Shown: piece by piece, positions 6,257 to 6,389 of the stretch
Position numbering within the stretch: the stretch's first letter is position 1
Layout: each line of letters opens with the position of its first letter
Assembly: GCA_958442925.1 (NCBI GenBank)
Contig: CAUCIO010000130.1
Coordinates: 1 to 6,389 of the forward strand
From: an uncultured Clostridium sp.
GTDB taxonomy: Bacteria; Bacillota; Clostridia; Lachnospirales; Lachnospiraceae
DNA length: 6,389 nucleotides
Reading direction: 5' to 3'
Notes under the pieces: generated by a model
Database searches by the model: none
What the model was told of the DNA's origin: nothing
The model's input: only the letters and a program-made list of their open reading frames with translations
Position numbers and translations under genes: made by a program

Positions 6257-6300
6257 ATGTTGATTCTCCTTTTAGCAATTTCACCTAGTACATCCCTTAT

Positions 6301-6330
6301 AGTCTACCAGATCCTGCTGCCTCTCCTCAA
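6301..6330 (-). promoter_or_regulatory. Possible promoter of the lysozyme gene
   Basis: On the minus strand TTGAGG (6330-6325), an 18-nt spacer, and TAGACT (6306-6301) give 4 of 6 matches in each box. The predicted leader would be about 40 nt. It is the best pair in the 133 bases available upstream, but is only moderate; a promoter beyond the window is possible. Confidence 0.4.
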
Positions 6331-6351
6331 TAGGTAATTCTTACATTTTTC

Positions 6352-6365
6352 ATACAATTTTGTAT
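6352..6365. promoter_or_regulatory. 14-bp palindrome upstream of the lysozyme gene
   Basis: ATACAATTTTGTAT is a perfect inverted repeat (6-bp arms, 2-bp centre) lying about 22 bp upstream of the possible lysozyme -35 box. It could be an operator, but AT-rich palindromes of this size also arise by chance. Its half-sites are in the opposite order to the TTGTATATACAA operator described for TreR. Confidence 0.25.
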
Positions 6366-6389
6366 TTTTATGCCTTTCTGGCTGGCAGA

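Noticed and set aside
1..6389. Mobile element, defence or other novel multi-gene system
   Set aside because: No transposase, integrase, terminal inverted repeats, tRNA attachment site, toxin-antitoxin pair or unknown gene cluster is present. All four genes belong to known families with intact motifs.

Overview
The window is an ordinary chromosomal stretch from a low-to-mid GC Gram-positive bacterium, most likely a gut-type member of the Clostridia (Lachnospiraceae / Clostridium cluster XIVa). This rests on strong AGGAGG-type ribosome sites, sigma-A-like promoters, intrinsic terminators with T-tracts, a K+-dependent membrane pyrophosphatase, and a secreted GH25 lysozyme with choline-binding-type repeats. 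The organism call is inference; there is no rRNA or marker gene here to confirm it.

Layout: four complete genes alternate in strand (+, -, +, -), and each looks like the last or only gene of its transcript. (1) 47-769 (+): a GntR/HutC-family regulator with a UTRA domain, closely resembling the trehalose repressor TreR. (2) 842-2824 (-): hppA, a 660-residue ion-pumping membrane pyrophosphatase, K+-dependent by its signature residues and probably Na+-type. (3) 3230-4573 (+): a CNNM/CorC-type (DUF21 + CBS pair + CorC_HlyC) membrane protein of the Mg2+-efflux class, starting at GTG. (4) 4664-6256 (-): a secreted GH25 muramidase with eleven 20-residue cell-wall-binding repeats and a low-complexity C-terminal tail.

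Both convergent junctions (treR/hppA and CNNM/lysozyme) hold a strong hairpin with T-tracts on both strands, so each serves as a shared bidirectional terminator. The divergent hppA/CNNM junction (2825-3229, 405 bp) carries a good promoter for each gene. The hppA leader begins with a terminator-like hairpin, and the CNNM leader holds four CCGG elements that form two small hairpins.

Functionally, the pyrophosphatase would use PPi (hydrolysed as a Mg2+ complex) to build a Na+ or H+ gradient. CNNM/CorC proteins are proposed Na+-coupled Mg2+ exporters, so the divergent pair could be physiologically linked; this is inference. The TreR-like regulator and the lysozyme appear unrelated to that pair. 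I found no mobile element, CRISPR array, tRNA/rRNA, defence island or clearly new system. The most interesting signals are the leader structures in the divergent region and the very regular repeat array of the lysozyme.
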